Below are positions 1 to 8,276 of a stretch of DNA of 64,000 nt, piece after piece (positions within the stretch are counted from its first letter, which is position 1; every line of letters starts with the position of its first letter). The translations under genes were made by a program, and so were the position numbers. A model generated the notes under the pieces. It had not been told where the DNA came from. It saw only the letters and a list, made by a program, of their open reading frames with translations, and searched no databases. This DNA is from Photobacterium carnosum (GTDB lineage Bacteria > Pseudomonadota > Gammaproteobacteria > Enterobacterales > Vibrionaceae): assembly GCF_002849605.1 (NCBI RefSeq), contig NZ_NPIB01000001.1, positions 496,001-560,000 on the forward strand, written 5' to 3'.

Positions 1-310
1 GTCTTCTATTAGCTGCAAGCTCAGGCAATATTTTATCAGCCAACACAGTAAACGGATAACTATCGCGAAACCATAATGTTTCATTCGTTGTCATTGCATC
101 GATTACTGCAACTCGTAATTCACGGTTTCGGCCTTTCAAGGTGTCTTGTAATAAATCGGATAAAGAAAGTAATCCAAACCGTTTAACCAAAGGACTTAAA
201 CGGCTTCGCACTAAATATTGCTTACTGTCTCCCAAAACGATGCCACACTGTGCTTCAAGGAAATGACAAAAGTCATAATAATCTTGATAATTTACCGTTA
301 ATGTTGTCAT
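1..310 (-). CDS. cheR: CheR chemotaxis methyltransferase, N-terminal part
   Basis: The gene enters the window from the left edge, so only the N-terminal 103 residues are present. CheR transfers methyl groups from SAM to glutamates of chemoreceptors in the cytoplasm. The visible part has the all-alpha CheR N-domain pattern, with YLVRSRLSPLVKRFG near residues 36-50 and the typical MTTNETLWFRD segment near 81-91 that leads into the catalytic domain. The start is the ATG at 310. It lies just downstream of cheV in the same direction, as in Vibrio flagellar regions. The catalytic domain is outside the window, so integrity cannot be judged. Confidence 0.93.
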   Translation of the reverse strand, partial: MTTLTVNYQDYYDFCHFLEAQCGIVLGDSKQYLVRSRLSPLVKRFGLLSLSDLLQDTLKGRNRELRVAVIDAMTTNETLWFRDSYPFTVLADKILPELAANRR

Positions 311-362
311 TAATCACTCTTTCTTATTTTTGTCATGTATTGCACGTCGACTATATTTATTA

Positions 363-1304
363 TTAAGAGCTAACACTAACTGCTGTCACTGTGGTCATAG
401 CATTTTTCACTGCACGTCCTAGCTCATCAGGATTAAATTTAGGAATAAAAGCATTAGCACCCACACGTTCAACCATCGCCTGATTAAATACCCCACTCAA
501 TGAAGTATGTAAAATAACATACAGATCTTTTAACACTGGATCGTTACGAATAGCGGCAGTTAAGGTATAGCCATCCATTTCAGGCATCTCAATATCTGAT
601 ATCACTAAGGCTAATTGTTGATAAATACTGCCATTTCCAGCCATCGATTGTAGTGTTCTAAGTGCTTCTTTACCGTCTTTGACACAAATACAATCACACC
701 CTATTGATTCAATCGCACGTTGTACTTGTTTACGCGCCACCATTGAATCATCAGCAACTAATACGGTTTTTACTGTGGGTATAATCAGGCTAATTTCATC
801 CAGTAATTCAATCGACAAACAGGTATCTACTGGAGAAATTTGATCAAGGATCTTTTCTACATCAAGAATTTCTACTAATTCATTATCAATTTCAGTGACT
901 GCGGTGAGATAATTACTACGTCCAGCACCTTGTGGCGGTGGTAAAATAGCTTCCCAATTTATATTCACAATCCGCTCAACCGCTGAAACTAAAAAACCCT
1001 GCACCGAACGGTTAAACTCAGAAATAATAATAAAACAATTACTGATATCGTCGACCGGCCGACCGCCCGTTGCAAGACTCATATCTATCACTGAAATTGT
1101 CTGACCGCGAATATAAGCGATTCCTTTAACAAACGGATGTAAATTCGGCATCGATGTTAACTTAGGGCACTGTAAAACTTCTTTAACTTTAAAGACATTA
1201 ATCCCATATCGCTGACGCCGATTAAGTCGGAAAGTAAGTAATTCTAATCGATTTTGTCCAACCAACTGTGTACGTTGATTGACGGAATCTAAAATACCTG
1301 ACAT
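363..1304 (-). CDS. cheV: CheV chemotaxis coupling protein with receiver domain
   Basis: A 313-residue cytoplasmic adaptor linking chemoreceptors to CheA and adding a phosphorylatable adaptation module. The N-terminal half is a CheW-like domain. The C-terminal half is a response-regulator receiver: VLVADDSMVARKQV holds the acidic pocket, ISDIEMPEMDG the phospho-acceptor aspartate, HTSLSG the switch residue and PKF the conserved lysine. The ATG at 1304 gives MSGILDSVNQRTQ, the usual CheV start, and has an AGGGA element upstream; an upstream in-frame ATG would add 16 hydrophobic residues not expected for this family. It probably shares a transcript with cheR, 52 bp downstream. Confidence 0.95.
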   Translation of the reverse strand: MSGILDSVNQRTQLVGQNRLELLTFRLNRRQRYGINVFKVKEVLQCPKLTSMPNLHPFVKGIAYIRGQTISVIDMSLATGGRPVDDISNCFIIISEFNRSVQGFLVSAVERIVNINWEAILPPPQGAGRSNYLTAVTEIDNELVEILDVEKILDQISPVDTCLSIELLDEISLIIPTVKTVLVADDSMVARKQVQRAIESIGCDCICVKDGKEALRTLQSMAGNGSIYQQLALVISDIEMPEMDGYTLTAAIRNDPVLKDLYVILHTSLSGVFNQAMVERVGANAFIPKFNPDELGRAVKNAMTTVTAVSVSS

Positions 1305-1393
1305 GTGAAAGGGTTCCCTGCCTAAAAATATTAACAAGACCAATACAAGCAATTTTTCGAATAATTACTTATGATAAGCCGCTTAATGACCAA

Positions 1394-2131
1394 ATGACTA
1401 CCACCAACAAAGAGTATAACGCCGTGATCACTCATCGATATTTAAACTTAATTTGCATTATTATCGGCAGTTTATTGCTGAACTTTAGTATTAATGTTCA
1501 TGCCACACAAATCTCACAACAAAGTATTATTCAGCAAACGGCAGCAGATCATATAAAACACTCATTCACTCCATCTGATTTTGGTAGTGTCAATATTACT
1601 GCGGCGACATTAGATTCTCGATTACGGTTTCCAACCTGCTCTAGCCCTCTCGTTGCAACCACGCCGGGTAAACAAACGTTATCAGGTAATGTTACAGTAC
1701 TGGTGCGGTGTAATAGTGAAGATTGGCAACTCTATGTTCCTGTCAATGTGCAACAAACACTGCCACAAGTGATCGCCACAACACACCTAGGCCGCGGCGC
1801 TTTACTCAGTGCTGCCAATATAAAAATTGCTATGATAGAAAACCGTTTTCAACGAGGGGTTAGCTTTACTGATCCACAACAAATTATCGGCTCAAAAGTA
1901 AAGCATACCGTGAAAGCAGGTGATGTCATTCAAGCAAATGATATCTGCTTAGTGTGCCGTAATGACAGTGTGTTAATTCGAGCAAGCCAAACAGGATTAG
2001 CCATTGTAACCACAGGCAAAGCATTATCAGATGGAGCAATCGGTGATGAGATTCGAGTACAAAACAGTAAATCAAAACGGATCATTGACGGGGTAATTAC
2101 CGCGGTTGGAGAAGTGTCGGTAAAATATTAA
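1394..2131 (+). CDS. flgA: FlgA, flagellar P-ring assembly chaperone
   Basis: A 245-residue exported protein that helps FlgI assemble into the P-ring in the periplasm. It has an N-terminal hydrophobic export segment (about residues 15-37, LICIIIGSLLLNFSINVHA), then the FlgA core and a C-terminal SAF-type domain. The segments HLGRGALLSAANI, MIENRFQRG and VKAGDVIQANDI are typical of the family. It is divergent from cheV across a short 89-bp gap and precedes flgM-flgN, the standard Vibrio order. Confidence 0.93.
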   Translation: MTTTNKEYNAVITHRYLNLICIIIGSLLLNFSINVHATQISQQSIIQQTAADHIKHSFTPSDFGSVNITAATLDSRLRFPTCSSPLVATTPGKQTLSGNVTVLVRCNSEDWQLYVPVNVQQTLPQVIATTHLGRGALLSAANIKIAMIENRFQRGVSFTDPQQIIGSKVKHTVKAGDVIQANDICLVCRNDSVLIRASQTGLAIVTTGKALSDGAIGDEIRVQNSKSKRIIDGVITAVGEVSVKY

Positions 2132-2205
2132 TTACCTTATAAAATCGGCTTACTAAACTCAAAATAATAAGCCATAATATTTTGGTGTTAGTAAACAAAA
2201 AAAGC

Positions 2206-2232
2206 TAAAGTTTATAGTCTATACGTCGATAA
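2206..2232 (+). promoter_or_regulatory. Sigma-28 (FliA) promoter for flgMN
   Basis: The sequence reads TAAA at 2206-2209, 15 bases, then GTCGATAA at 2225-2232. The flagellar sigma-28 consensus is TAAA-N15-GCCGATAA, so all four -35 bases and seven of eight -10 bases match with exact spacing. It lies 38 bp before flgM. A FliA promoter in front of the anti-FliA factor fits known flagellar feedback. Confidence 0.75.
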
Positions 2233-2270
2233 TTGACTATAACTCTATTGGCATCAACAGGTACTAAATT

Positions 2271-2579
2271 ATGACAAACATTAATCATCTTCGAGGTGGA
2301 CAACCTCTGAATACAACCCGTACGGTTAACCACACCAAAACGGCAACTACGAATACTCCACAAACAACAATCGCTGAACCACAGCATGATGCTGTATCGT
2401 TAAGCTCTCAAGGTAAAGCTGTCGGTCAAATTCATCAGCAATTAGCAGCAGAAACCAGTTTTGACTCAGCAAAAGTAGCTGAAATAAAACAAGCTATCGC
2501 AAATGGTAGCTATACTATTGATGCCGACAAACTCGCAAGTAATATGATTAAATTTGAAGATGAACTTAATGGTCTTTAA
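2271..2579 (+). CDS. flgM: FlgM anti-sigma-28 factor
   Basis: A 102-residue cytoplasmic protein that holds FliA (sigma-28) inactive until it is exported through the finished hook-basal body. The disordered, Thr/Gln-rich N-terminus (about residues 1-45) is normal for FlgM. The C-terminal FliA-binding region contains DSAKVAEIKQAIANGSYTID, the family hallmark, ending in KLASNMIKFEDEL. A FliA-type promoter precedes it and flgN follows. Confidence 0.95.
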   Translation: MTNINHLRGGQPLNTTRTVNHTKTATTNTPQTTIAEPQHDAVSLSSQGKAVGQIHQQLAAETSFDSAKVAEIKQAIANGSYTIDADKLASNMIKFEDELNGL

Positions 2580-2668
2580 TGCTGTTGTTATTAAAAGCTG
2601 ATGTCATTAACAACTAATGGTTATTAAAAGACGAATGTTATTGTGCATTCACTATAAGGGTCTTGGTT

Positions 2669-3097
2669 ATGAAATACACTATTGAGCAATTGCTTGAGCT
2701 TCAACATACAGCTTTGGTATCACTTGCTGAATTACTCAACCAAGAGAAAACAGCCATCGCTCATCGACGTGCATTAGAAATAGAACAATTTGCAAAAGAA
2801 AAACTTACACTGATCAATAGTATTCAACAACATGATTATTTGATTGCTAATCACCCGCAACGACAACAGTTGCAAGATGATGAATTACTTAGTCAACATG
2901 TTGATGCGATTCAGCAATTAGTGACATTATGTAAACAACGTAATGACATCAATGGCGAAGTATTACAACGGGCACAATTAAGTTTTCATAAACTCAATAA
3001 CCTGTTCCAACAAAGCCGAGGTCGCTACCAAATGACCTATAATTGTGATGGTAAAGCACAAAATGTTCGCTCATTAGGCACCAACCTTAAAGCCTAA
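2669..3097 (+). CDS. flgN: FlgN flagellar export chaperone
   Basis: A 142-residue mostly helical cytoplasmic protein, expected to chaperone the hook-filament junction proteins FlgK and FlgL. It opens MKYTIEQLLELQHTALVSLAELLNQEK, a typical FlgN helix. The ATG at 2669 is preferred because an AAGGG box lies eight bases upstream; a TTG two codons earlier is poorly spaced. It follows flgM by 89 bp and probably shares its transcript. Confidence 0.9.
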   Translation: MKYTIEQLLELQHTALVSLAELLNQEKTAIAHRRALEIEQFAKEKLTLINSIQQHDYLIANHPQRQQLQDDELLSQHVDAIQQLVTLCKQRNDINGEVLQRAQLSFHKLNNLFQQSRGRYQMTYNCDGKAQNVRSLGTNLKA

Positions 3098-3100
3098 GGA

Positions 3101-3547
3101 TTAGAACATTATTTGCTGATTATTGGGCACATGAAACACTTCACCATGTTGCTTCATACGCTCCATCAAACCTAAATTTAATTCCATTTCAGTTACATAG
3201 CTATCACCCACAGGATAGCTACGGATCACTTTTGCACCACGAATAATACCATCAACCGCACCATCAGTATTTTCCGGCCCTAATTGTTGATTTGATAACG
3301 ATGTCGTCGCAGATATCCGTAAGCCATAAATCTGCTCTGAAAGCTCTCGATAAGCATCAAGCTTTGATGCCCGCATTGCCCGTAAACTTTTCTCTTCTTG
3401 AGTACGACCATTTTGCTCACTAATAGATGCATAACCAACCGCAAACACCCTTTCATTACTACGCGTCAAATCGGGATTAGTCGCACTATTTGACGCTGAA
3501 CACCCAGATATGACAATTAATAACATCACTGCTAGCCATTTACTCAT
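3101..3547 (-). CDS. flgP: FlgP outer-membrane flagellar lipoprotein
   Basis: A 148-residue lipoprotein of the LPP20 family. The signal peptide ends in a lipobox, VISGC, with Cys16 as the lipidation site. In Vibrio, FlgP is an outer-membrane protein needed for motility and contributes to the basal-body disk structures. The segment SLRAMRASKLDAYRELSEQIYGL matches the conserved core of the family. It lies 11 bp downstream of flgO, so they form an operon. It is convergent with flgN with only 3 bp between stop codons. Confidence 0.9.
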   Translation of the reverse strand: MSKWLAVMLLIVISGCSASNSATNPDLTRSNERVFAVGYASISEQNGRTQEEKSLRAMRASKLDAYRELSEQIYGLRISATTSLSNQQLGPENTDGAVDGIIRGAKVIRSYPVGDSYVTEMELNLGLMERMKQHGEVFHVPNNQQIMF

Positions 3548-3558
3548 GAAGCTTATCC

Positions 3559-4194
3559 TTAAGGTCGTAACACGATATTATTAGTGGTTTGCTGTTGTTG
3601 TTCAGTACGTATAATAACGCCATTACGTATTTGAATCTTATTCATAAAATCTAAATCACGCCCAATACGTTCAGCAGGTAAAAAGCCTTGCGCAGTGGCA
3701 ATCACAACATGTGAACGCATTCCAATAATACGCGCATTCACTAACACCCCGCCGCTTTGACGCAACATCGTCCCCGTTAATACATAATCAACAGGTTGTT
3801 GTGCTGATAATTCTTGCCAATTACGACTAATACTAAAATCACCATTCTGAGTAACTTTAATCACGCCTGTTGACTTGTAATCAACCACCGTAAACCCGCG
3901 TTGTTGCATCTGAAACATAAAATTTTCACTGACTACATTTCCTAGCCAATTAGTCACACCCATATCTTGTAGGTCAACAAACGATGTCACAGCTAACGGC
4001 GTACTAGCAGTTAAATATTGATTTGATTCAATCAGCTGATTAGTCAACCCTTCAACGAAATAATCAACCGTATGACGCGGCGTCGTTGTTAACGAGTACC
4101 CAGGTAAAGAAAATTGCTCTTTACCGTTATAAACTTGGGGTCCAACACAGGCAGTTAATAGCAGCGCACACACCACTAATATAATTTTGTTCAT
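3559..4194 (-). CDS. flgO: FlgO outer-membrane flagellar lipoprotein
   Basis: A 211-residue lipoprotein with signal peptide and lipobox LTAC (Cys16). It belongs to the FlgO family: the body holds TPLAVTSFVDLQDM and the alternating strand-helix pattern of this domain. In Vibrio it associates with the outer membrane and stabilises the flagellar H/T-ring region. It is first of the flgO-flgP operon and divergent from flgT, with a sigma-54-type promoter candidate about 120 bp upstream. Confidence 0.9.
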   Translation of the reverse strand: MNKIILVVCALLLTACVGPQVYNGKEQFSLPGYSLTTTPRHTVDYFVEGLTNQLIESNQYLTASTPLAVTSFVDLQDMGVTNWLGNVVSENFMFQMQQRGFTVVDYKSTGVIKVTQNGDFSISRNWQELSAQQPVDYVLTGTMLRQSGGVLVNARIIGMRSHVVIATAQGFLPAERIGRDLDFMNKIQIRNGVIIRTEQQQQTTNNIVLRP

Positions 4195-4268
4195 TTTTAG
4201 CCACTCTTACTACGGGTGATAAAAGATATATAACTCACGAATACAATTTCTTTAATGAGAAATACCAA

Positions 4269-4286
4269 TTGGGAACACTCTTTGCA
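4269..4286 (+). promoter_or_regulatory. Sigma-54 promoter candidate for flgT
   Basis: GG at 4272-4273 and GC at 4284-4285 are separated by exactly ten bases, with TTTGCA at the -12 element. This is the -24/-12 geometry of RpoN promoters (TTGGCAC-N5-TTGCW). It lies about 56 bp before the flgT start. Middle flagellar genes of Vibrio are RpoN/FlrC-dependent, which supports the call. The -24 element is imperfect. Confidence 0.5.
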
Positions 4287-4312
4287 TTCCGTTATGGTTA
4301 TGTCTCGATTAA

Positions 4313-4329
4313 AGCAAAAAACATACCTA
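4313..4329 (-). promoter_or_regulatory. Sigma-54 promoter candidate for flgOP
   Basis: On the minus strand the bases read TAGGTATGTTTTTTGCT: GG, ten bases, GC, with TTTTTTGCT as the -12 element. It points toward flgO, whose start lies about 120 bp downstream, and overlaps the start region of flgT in the opposite direction. Confidence 0.5.
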
Positions 4330-4341
4330 AACTGGCCTTTT

Positions 4342-5466
4342 ATGAATAAAAAATTATTACTCTGTTTAAGCGTCTTATGCCTATTCGTTTCACACTCCAT
4401 CAATGCACAGTGGGTACAAGTGACGGGTGAGGCGACTATTCTTGAAAGTAAAGCTACCGCACGAGTCAATGCCTTAGAGAATGCGGTCTTCCAAGCGATG
4501 AGATTTACTGGCGGTGAGATTGCGAGCCTACCCATGCTTAAAACTTATCTACAAGAAAATCGGCAGCAATACCGTTTTAGCGGCAATGAAATTCGGCATA
4601 TTAGTGTATTAGAACAGAAAGATATTGGCGGCAAGATGTATGTCACCGCCAGAATAGATATTTACCCATCGGCAAAAAGTTGCCACAAGATACAATATAA
4701 GAAAGGGTTATTGCTGGGTAAATTTTCACTGACAGAACCGCAACAAGCAGCAATGGGCAGTATTTATCAATTAGGTAATGATTTTTCAAAGGTTTTACAA
4801 AAAAACATTCAACAACGTTCACAAAGTTTTTTAGTGACGGGGGTCACTCAAGTACCGTTTAGTGTCAATCACGCTGATGCGATGATGATGCTAGCAGAAG
4901 ATAATGACGCACAATATTTGGTTAGTGGTGAGATCACCGATATATCAACAACAATTGATAATCGCCAACACATTAATCGTCAATTTGCGATTACGTTAGA
5001 TATTATGGATGGAAAAACGGGAGAGATAATCTATCAAAATAGCTACCGAGATATAGGCTTATGGCCTTTTTCTCGCACGAGTTATGTAGATACTAAAACG
5101 GCACGCTTTTGGGTATCCCCCTACGGACAAAGTATTCAACGTGTCACTCAAAATATGATGTTAGATATTGAAAGTGCTCTTTCATGCCGAGCAAGTTTAC
5201 CTGAAATAGTTAATATCCATCAGGGAGTTGCTCAAATCAATGTTGGCCGTGTACATGGCGTTCACAATGGCGATCAACTTAAATTATGGCATAGTGCGGG
5301 ATTTATCGATCAAAAAGGTATTCCACGCAACCGCATGGTCGAAACAGCAATTACACTAACCGTTGATAGAGTCTATGAAAAATCTGCTGAGCTTAGCGTT
5401 AACCAACCACAACTGGCATCTAGCATTCAACCTGGCGATTTACTGACCAAGCAGTTGAATCAATAA
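4342..5466 (+). CDS. flgT: FlgT flagellar H-ring protein
   Basis: A 374-residue periplasmic protein that forms the H-ring around the LP ring of Vibrio sodium-driven flagella and is needed to anchor the T-ring and stator. The ATG at 4342 starts a clear signal peptide ending SINAQ; an earlier in-frame ATG would put 29 polar residues in front of it. The N-terminal domain contains ARVNALENAVFQAMRFTGG, the middle part has the TolB-N-like fold pattern, and the C-terminal part has the small beta domain INVGRVHGVHNGDQL. Length agrees with Vibrio FlgT. Confidence 0.9.
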   Translation: MNKKLLLCLSVLCLFVSHSINAQWVQVTGEATILESKATARVNALENAVFQAMRFTGGEIASLPMLKTYLQENRQQYRFSGNEIRHISVLEQKDIGGKMYVTARIDIYPSAKSCHKIQYKKGLLLGKFSLTEPQQAAMGSIYQLGNDFSKVLQKNIQQRSQSFLVTGVTQVPFSVNHADAMMMLAEDNDAQYLVSGEITDISTTIDNRQHINRQFAITLDIMDGKTGEIIYQNSYRDIGLWPFSRTSYVDTKTARFWVSPYGQSIQRVTQNMMLDIESALSCRASLPEIVNIHQGVAQINVGRVHGVHNGDQLKLWHSAGFIDQKGIPRNRMVETAITLTVDRVYEKSAELSVNQPQLASSIQPGDLLTKQLNQ

Positions 5467-5512
5467 CACTATTTTCTTAAACTCTGATGATTTTCGCGTA
5501 TACTGTGCAAAT

Positions 5513-5589
5513 GCTCTCTTAGCTCAGATGGATAGAGCGTCCCCCTCCTAAGGGGAAGGCCGCTGGTTCGACTCCAGCAGGGAGCACCA
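5513..5589 (+). tRNA. tRNA-Arg (anticodon CCU)
   Basis: A 77-nt cloverleaf with encoded CCA. The acceptor arm GCTCTCT pairs with AGGGAGC (one G-U), the D-arm is GCTC/GAGC, the anticodon stem TCCCC/GGGGA encloses loop CTCCTAA with anticodon CCT at positions 34-36, and the T-arm GCTGG/CCAGC encloses TTCGACT. It decodes AGG. A TATACT -10 box lies at 5499-5504, with no clear -35. Confidence 0.97.
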
Positions 5590-5600
5590 TATTAAAAAAA

Positions 5601-5625
5601 AGCCAACCACTAGGTTGGCTTTTTT
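5601..5625 (+). terminator. Rho-independent terminator of tRNA-Arg
   Basis: AGCCAACC and GGTTGGCT form an eight-pair stem with loop ACTA, followed by a T run. Confidence 0.9.
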
Positions 5626-5795
5626 ACATTTCATACTTGCATCTCAATTTAATTAATGACACTAATAACTGTGCTTTTTATTACGATAAAATCACGTTCA
5701 CTTAGGCAATTAAAAATTATCAGTTGCATCATTAAATCAATATAAAACTAATGTATTAACGTCATCTTGAAACATAACGTTACAATATTTGAACA

Positions 5796-5823
5796 TTGTT
5801 TTTTATGCACATTTGTTTATACT
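5796..5823 (+). promoter_or_regulatory. Sigma-70 promoter candidate for the gene at 5872
   Basis: TTGTTT at 5796-5801 and TATACT at 5818-5823 are spaced by 16 bases. The start codon follows 48 bp later. The rest of the 280-bp gap after the tRNA terminator is AT-rich, and I see nothing else in it. Confidence 0.45.
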
Positions 5824-5871
5824 GCCTAAAATTTATAAATTTCTTCTTATACATTTATTTTGGATATTTTT

Positions 5872-6411
5872 ATGAAAATCAAATTAGCATCTTTTATTGT
5901 ATCAGCAGTACTTCTTGCCCCTGCAACTGCAATGGCTAACACACCCGTTCAACTTTCTGTACCAGGCGTAAATCTACCAGCAGGTAATGTTTCTGGCGTT
6001 CGTTTAAACGTACTTTACGGACAAACAAGTCAAGTTGAAGGTGTTAACTTTTCATTGTTAGGTTTATCGTCTATTAATAACTTTACTGGTCTTAACTTTG
6101 GTTTGGCATTTGGTATTAACCACACCACATCAAGCATGACAGGTTTAGAATTTGGTTTAGCTAACTGGAACGAAGGCAATGCTACAGGTGCTGACTTTGG
6201 TTTAGTTAACTACACTGGCAACAATTTCACAGGTGCTCAATTTGGTACCTTTAACTATGCTGGTTCTCTTAATGGCCTTCAGTTCGGTTTTGTTAACGCA
6301 ACAGATCACATTAATAAAGGTGTGCAGATTGGTCTAATTAACTACGATAAGTCAGGTACTTTTGTAAGTAAAAACCTGCCAATCTTCCCAATTATTAATG
6401 CGCGTTTTTAA
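5872..6411 (+). CDS. Secreted repeat protein, LA_2272-like surface repeats
   Basis: A 179-residue protein with a signal peptide, cleaved most likely after ATAMA. The mature part is built of about six degenerate units of 18-22 residues around the pattern TGxxFGLxNxxxN, for example NFTGLNFGLAFGINH, MTGLEFGLANWNEGN and GADFGLVNYTGNN. This resembles the short Gly/Phe/Asn surface repeats called LA_2272-like in Vibrionaceae proteins, and suggests a beta-solenoid or outer-membrane-associated fold. No enzyme motif and no lipobox are seen. The ATG at 5872 is chosen because the signal peptide starts there. Function unknown. It stands alone between two tRNA genes with its own terminator. Confidence 0.75.
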   Translation: MKIKLASFIVSAVLLAPATAMANTPVQLSVPGVNLPAGNVSGVRLNVLYGQTSQVEGVNFSLLGLSSINNFTGLNFGLAFGINHTTSSMTGLEFGLANWNEGNATGADFGLVNYTGNNFTGAQFGTFNYAGSLNGLQFGFVNATDHINKGVQIGLINYDKSGTFVSKNLPIFPIINARF

Positions 6412-6426
6412 TCGTTACTAAACGCA

Positions 6427-6457
6427 AAAAACCTCGCCAGTTAACTGACGAGGTTTT
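6427..6457 (+). terminator. Terminator after the repeat protein
   Basis: AAAACCTCG pairs with CGAGGTTTT around a 13-base loop that can itself partly pair (AGTTAACT). The stem carries A and T runs on its two sides, so it may also act for the opposite strand and end the tRNA-Ala transcript. Confidence 0.7.
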
Positions 6458-6462
6458 AAATT

Positions 6463-6538
6463 TGGTGGAGCTAAACGGGATCGAACCGATGACCTCTTCG
6501 CTGCCAGCGAAGCGCTCTCCCAGCTGAGCTATAGCCCC
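6463..6538 (-). tRNA. tRNA-Ala (anticodon GGC)
   Basis: A 76-nt cloverleaf on the minus strand. The acceptor GGGGCTA pairs with TAGCTCC (one G-U), D-arm GCTC/GAGC, anticodon stem CTTCG/CGAAG with loop CTGGCAG (anticodon GGC), T-arm ATCGG/CCGTT with TTCGATC, and encoded CCA. It decodes GCC and GCU. Confidence 0.97.
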
Positions 6539-6550
6539 AATATACGGCTT

Positions 6551-6579
6551 ATAATATTGATGTTTTTAAACAATGTCAT
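6551..6579 (-). promoter_or_regulatory. Sigma-70 promoter of tRNA-Ala
   Basis: On the minus strand ATGACA (6574-6579) and TATTAT (6551-6556) are separated by 17 bases. Transcription would begin near 6544, about six bases before the mature tRNA 5' end. Confidence 0.6.
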
Positions 6580-6620
6580 TATCGTAAAACAAAAAATGTG
6601 ATCAGCTTTACGTTCGTTAT

Positions 6621-6655
6621 AAAAAAACGGAAGCATCAATGACGACACCTCCGTT
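6621..6655 (-). terminator. Rho-independent terminator of gltX
   Basis: On the minus strand AACGGAGG pairs with CTTCCGTT (one G-U) around a 14-base loop and is followed by seven T. Confidence 0.75.
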
Positions 6656-6677
6656 CTTATTAACAATAAACTAATGT

Positions 6678-8102
6678 TTACGCGTTAGCTTCACGAGCTG
6701 CAATATAATCTAATGCCATCTTAATACGTGTAACCACACGCTCTTTACCAATCAATTGCATTACTGCATCAACTGATGGTGATTGACCTTGACCTGTAAC
6801 CGCAACGCGTAGTGGCATACCCACTTTACCCATACCTAATTCAAGCTCTTCACAAACTTGAGCAATAACAGCATGTAGGTTTTCAGTTGTCCACTCTTCT
6901 AGAGCTTCGACTTTCACAAGTGCTAATGCCAATGCATCTTTAGCGACTGGGCGTAAATGCTTCTTAGCCGCACCTGCTTCAAACTCACTAAAATCTTGGT
7001 AGAAGTAGCGTGATTGCTCAGCTAATTCGATCAGAGTATGGCAACGCTCACCCACTAGAGTGATCACTTCAGTAATTGCAGGACCATTTTCAATTGATAT
7101 TTGTTTTTGATCTAAATGCCATTGTAGGTATTTAGCAACATATTCAGGTGCTGCTGTTTTAATGTAATGGTTGTTTAGCCATAACAATTTATCAGTATTG
7201 AATGCTGATGCTGACTTGCTCACTGACTCAAGCTTAAAACAATCAATCATCTCTTGTAGTGAGAAAATTTCTTGGTCACCATGAGACCAACCTAAACGTA
7301 CTAGGTAGTTTAATAGAGCATGCGGTAGGAAACCGTCATCACGGTATTGCATTACACCAACAGCACCATGACGCTTAGATAGTTTAGCGCCATCATCACC
7401 AAGGATCATTGCACAGTGTGCAAACTCAGGTACTGGAGCACCAAGTGCTTTATAAATATTAATTTGACGAGGGGTATTGTTAATGTGATCTTCACCACGA
7501 ACAACTTGAGTAATGCCCATATCCCAGTCATCAATAACAACACAGAAGTTATATGTTGGGCTACCGTCAGTACGACGAATGATCAGATCATCTAATTCAC
7601 TGTTTGAAATTTCGATGTGGCCACGGATCTTATCCTCAAAGATCACTGTGCCTTCTTTTGGATTACGGAAACGAATACAGAATGGAGAATCTGCTGTTGC
7701 TGCCGCATTTGCTGCAATAATTTTAGGATGATTAGCATCATAACGTGGCTTAACACCATCTGCCATTTGTTGCTCACGAATCTCATCAAGCAGTTCTTTC
7801 GGGCAATAACACTTATACGCTTTATCTTCTGCTAGTAGTTGATCAACCACTTCATTGTAACGATCAAAACGCTTAGTCTGGTAATAAGGACCTTCATCCC
7901 AATTTAACTCTAACCATTCCATGCCTTCCATAATCGCATCAATCGCTTCTTGGGTTGAGCGTTCGATATCTGTGTCTTCGATACGTAATACGAATTCGCC
8001 GCCCATATGCTTAGCAAATAGCCATGAATACAATGCTGTACGCGCACCACCAACGTGCAAAAAGCCAGTTGGGCTTGGTGCAAAGCGAGTTTTAACCGTC
8101 AT
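6678..8102 (-). CDS. gltX: Glutamyl-tRNA synthetase
   Basis: A 474-residue class I aminoacyl-tRNA synthetase that charges tRNA-Glu. The class I signature is [12 protein letters not shown] near the N-terminus (HVGG as the HIGH equivalent) and KLSKRHG is the KMSKS equivalent near residue 240. [15 protein letters not shown] is part of the zinc-binding insert. Length matches bacterial GltX. The ATG at 8102 gives the standard start [13 protein letters not shown] and has an AAGG box upstream; the upstream ATG at 8132 would add ten residues without one. Confidence 0.98.
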   Translation of the reverse strand: MTVKTRFAPSPTGFLHVGGARTALYSWLFAKHMGGEFVLRIEDTDIERSTQEAIDAIMEGMEWLELNWDEGPYYQTKRFDRYNEVVDQLLAEDKAYKCYCPKELLDEIREQQMADGVKPRYDANHPKIIAANAAATADSPFCIRFRNPKEGTVIFEDKIRGHIEISNSELDDLIIRRTDGSPTYNFCVVIDDWDMGITQVVRGEDHINNTPRQINIYKALGAPVPEFAHCAMILGDDGAKLSKRHGAVGVMQYRDDGFLPHALLNYLVRLGWSHGDQEIFSLQEMIDCFKLESVSKSASAFNTDKLLWLNNHYIKTAAPEYVAKYLQWHLDQKQISIENGPAITEVITLVGERCHTLIELAEQSRYFYQDFSEFEAGAAKKHLRPVAKDALALALVKVEALEEWTTENLHAVIAQVCEELELGMGKVGMPLRVAVTGQGQSPSVDAVMQLIGKERVVTRIKMALDYIAAREANA

Positions 8103-8240
8103 TGAGATTACCTTATGAATGATGGATGACACAGTAAAAGCTACTGTGCTAAATCTATTGATAGGTATTCTAGCACTGTGAGGTAAATCTACAATAATCA
8201 GGAAGACGAGAGCGTAAAATAGTCATGACGAATAAGTAAT

Positions 8241-8273
8241 AATAAAAAATTAGAGAGTCCATTCTCTACTCTC
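8241..8273 (-). terminator. Terminator after the 62-residue secreted protein
   Basis: On the minus strand GAGAGT pairs with ACTCTC around a nine-base loop, followed by TAATTTTTT. The stem is short. Confidence 0.55.
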
Positions 8274-8276
8274 AAA

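Noticed and set aside
4197..4535. A 112-codon minus-strand ORF between flgO and flgT
   Set aside because: It overlaps the flgT signal-peptide region and shows no family match or ribosome-binding site.
5513..6538. Genomic island between two tRNA genes
   Set aside because: No integrase, direct repeat of a tRNA end or composition break was seen; only one gene lies between them.
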